A DNA stretch of 64,000 nt from Parvimonas micra. GTDB taxonomy: Bacteria > Bacillota > Clostridia > Tissierellales > Peptoniphilaceae. The translations under genes and the position numbers were made by a program. The stretch covers positions 434,001 through 498,000 of the forward strand of contig NZ_CP148048.1 in NCBI RefSeq assembly GCF_037482165.1, read 5' to 3'. Below the pieces are notes generated by a model. It made no database searches. It worked only from the letters and a program-made list of their open reading frames with translations, and had not been told where the DNA came from. This document shows, in pieces, positions 63,400 through 64,000 of the stretch (position 1 is its first letter; every line of letters begins with the position of its first letter).

Positions 63400-64000
63400 A
63401 AAGGTTAATATTTTTGTTGACGGAATGACTTGTCAAGCTTGTTCTATGAAAGTTGAAAAGGGACTATCAAAGCTTAAAATAGTTGAAGACGTCTCTGTAA
63501 ATCTTATGAGCAAAACTGTAACAGTATCCGTTGAAGATGGAGCGAAAGTTGAAGGTCTTATTGGAGTTATAAAGAGACTTGGATATAAACCGAAAAGAGA
63601 TGAGGTAAAAATTGAAAAGAGCAGTATCAAAGTTGAAGATATTGAAAAAATAATTTCTGAGTTAAAAGAAAAAGATACTGTTTTAGTAAAAGATGAAGAA
63701 GACATTTTAAAAGTAAAATACTTAAAAGATGTTGTTTCTTTAGATGAAATAAATTCAATTTTAGAGAAATATAAAATTTCGGTTAAAAAAGAAAAAAAGG
63801 AAAGACAAAATATATATGAAGATGAAATTAAGGACTTAAAAAAGGACTTAATTATTTCGATAGTATTTAGTGTACCACTTATGGTTTCAATGTTTTTCCA
63901 TATGTTCAATTTGCATAAATTTATGCTTAATGGTTATATTCAATGGGCTTTGGCAAGTGTTGTTCAATTTTATGTAGGTAAAAGATATTATATAAACGCC
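63392..64000 (+). CDS. copA: Heavy-metal P-type ATPase, CopA-like (5' part)
   Basis: This is an exporter of copper or similar metal ions, truncated by the window edge (203 residues seen). It starts at TTG 63392, 8 bases after AGGAGG, overlapping holA by 8 bases. An HMA metal-binding domain (residues 4-70) has Cys14 and Cys17 in GMTCQAC. A second HMA-like segment (about 72-130) lacks the CXXC pair. The first membrane helix starts at about residue 147. Copper specificity is inferred from the domain; the CPC motif lies outside the window. Confidence 0.85.
   Translation, partial: MSKKVNIFVDGMTCQACSMKVEKGLSKLKIVEDVSVNLMSKTVTVSVEDGAKVEGLIGVIKRLGYKPKRDEVKIEKSSIKVEDIEKIISELKEKDTVLVKDEEDILKVKYLKDVVSLDEINSILEKYKISVKKEKKERQNIYEDEIKDLKKDLIISIVFSVPLMVSMFFHMFNLHKFMLNGYIQWALASVVQFYVGKRYYINA

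Noticed and set aside
63433-63909. Minus-strand frame of 158 codons
   Set aside because: It is antisense to the copA gene, has a Ser/Phe/Ile-rich composition typical of reverse-strand reading of AT-rich genes, and has no promoter or ribosome site.
1-64000. CRISPR arrays, tRNA or rRNA genes, insertion sequences, prophage
   Set aside because: I saw no regularly spaced repeats, cloverleaf-like CCA-ended sequences, transposase motifs or phage genes. Composition looks uniform, so there is no sign of recent transfer.

Overview
The window is very AT-rich, uses strong AGGAGG ribosome-binding sites and occasional TTG/GTG starts, and carries Gram-positive surface genes (dlt operon, PASTA kinase, a sortase-type anchored S8 protease). 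This points to a low-GC Firmicute. The preserved rqcP-divIC-tilS-hpt-ftsH block without the sporulation genes that interrupt it in Bacillus, together with RidA, SOD, PotABCD and M42/C69 peptidases, fits a non-sporulating anaerobic coccus of the Peptoniphilaceae (Parvimonas-like). The genus is an inference, not a database result. I see no rRNA, tRNA, CRISPR array, transposase or phage gene.

Layout. 1-2.3 kb (minus): a MacB/FtsX-type ABC exporter, cut by the window edge. 2.5-8.9 kb: uvrB-uvrA-DJ-1-rlmN with overlapping genes. 9.1-11.1 kb: ptsH and ptsI separated by an intercistronic hairpin. 11.2-15.6 kb: ftsE-ftsX-M23 hydrolase-ctpA and a small orphan, behind three 11-bp-spaced TGTAAY hexamers that match the WalR box. 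15.8-23.6 kb: a signalling and ribosome-assembly run (stp-prkC-rsgA-rpe-obgE-yhbY-nadD/yqeK fusion-rsfS-ridA). 23.9-29.8 kb: a rearranged D-alanylation locus, dltA-dltC-dltB-dltX followed by two divergent dltD paralogues. 29.9-36.4 kb: apt-rqcP-divIC-tilS-hpt-ftsH, then a small membrane protein and an 8-oxoguanine glycosylase. 36.5-42.6 kb (minus): one 2053-residue S8 surface protease. 43-47.2 kb: a cupin-type regulator with potABCD. 47.3-51.9 kb: mostly minus-strand metabolism (M42 peptidase, C69 dipeptidase, pdxS, thiN). 52-53.8 kb: a DXS-like thiamine-diphosphate enzyme. 54-54.6 kb: superoxide dismutase with a cysteine-rich tail. 54.8-59.8 kb: trkA-trkH-RNase H-Sua5-GNAT. 60-64 kb: comEC-holA-copA (cut by the edge).

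How the parts relate. Much of the window concerns the cell envelope and its surveillance. FtsEX with an M23 hydrolase controls septal wall splitting. PrkC/Stp senses muropeptides through PASTA domains. FtsH and DivIC act at the membrane and septum, and Dlt changes teichoic acid charge. The best candidates for something new are the dlt locus, the putative WalR control of ftsEX, a structured dispersed repeat seen twice beside convergent terminators, the SOD cysteine tail, and the DXS-like enzyme that lacks the usual DRAG motif.
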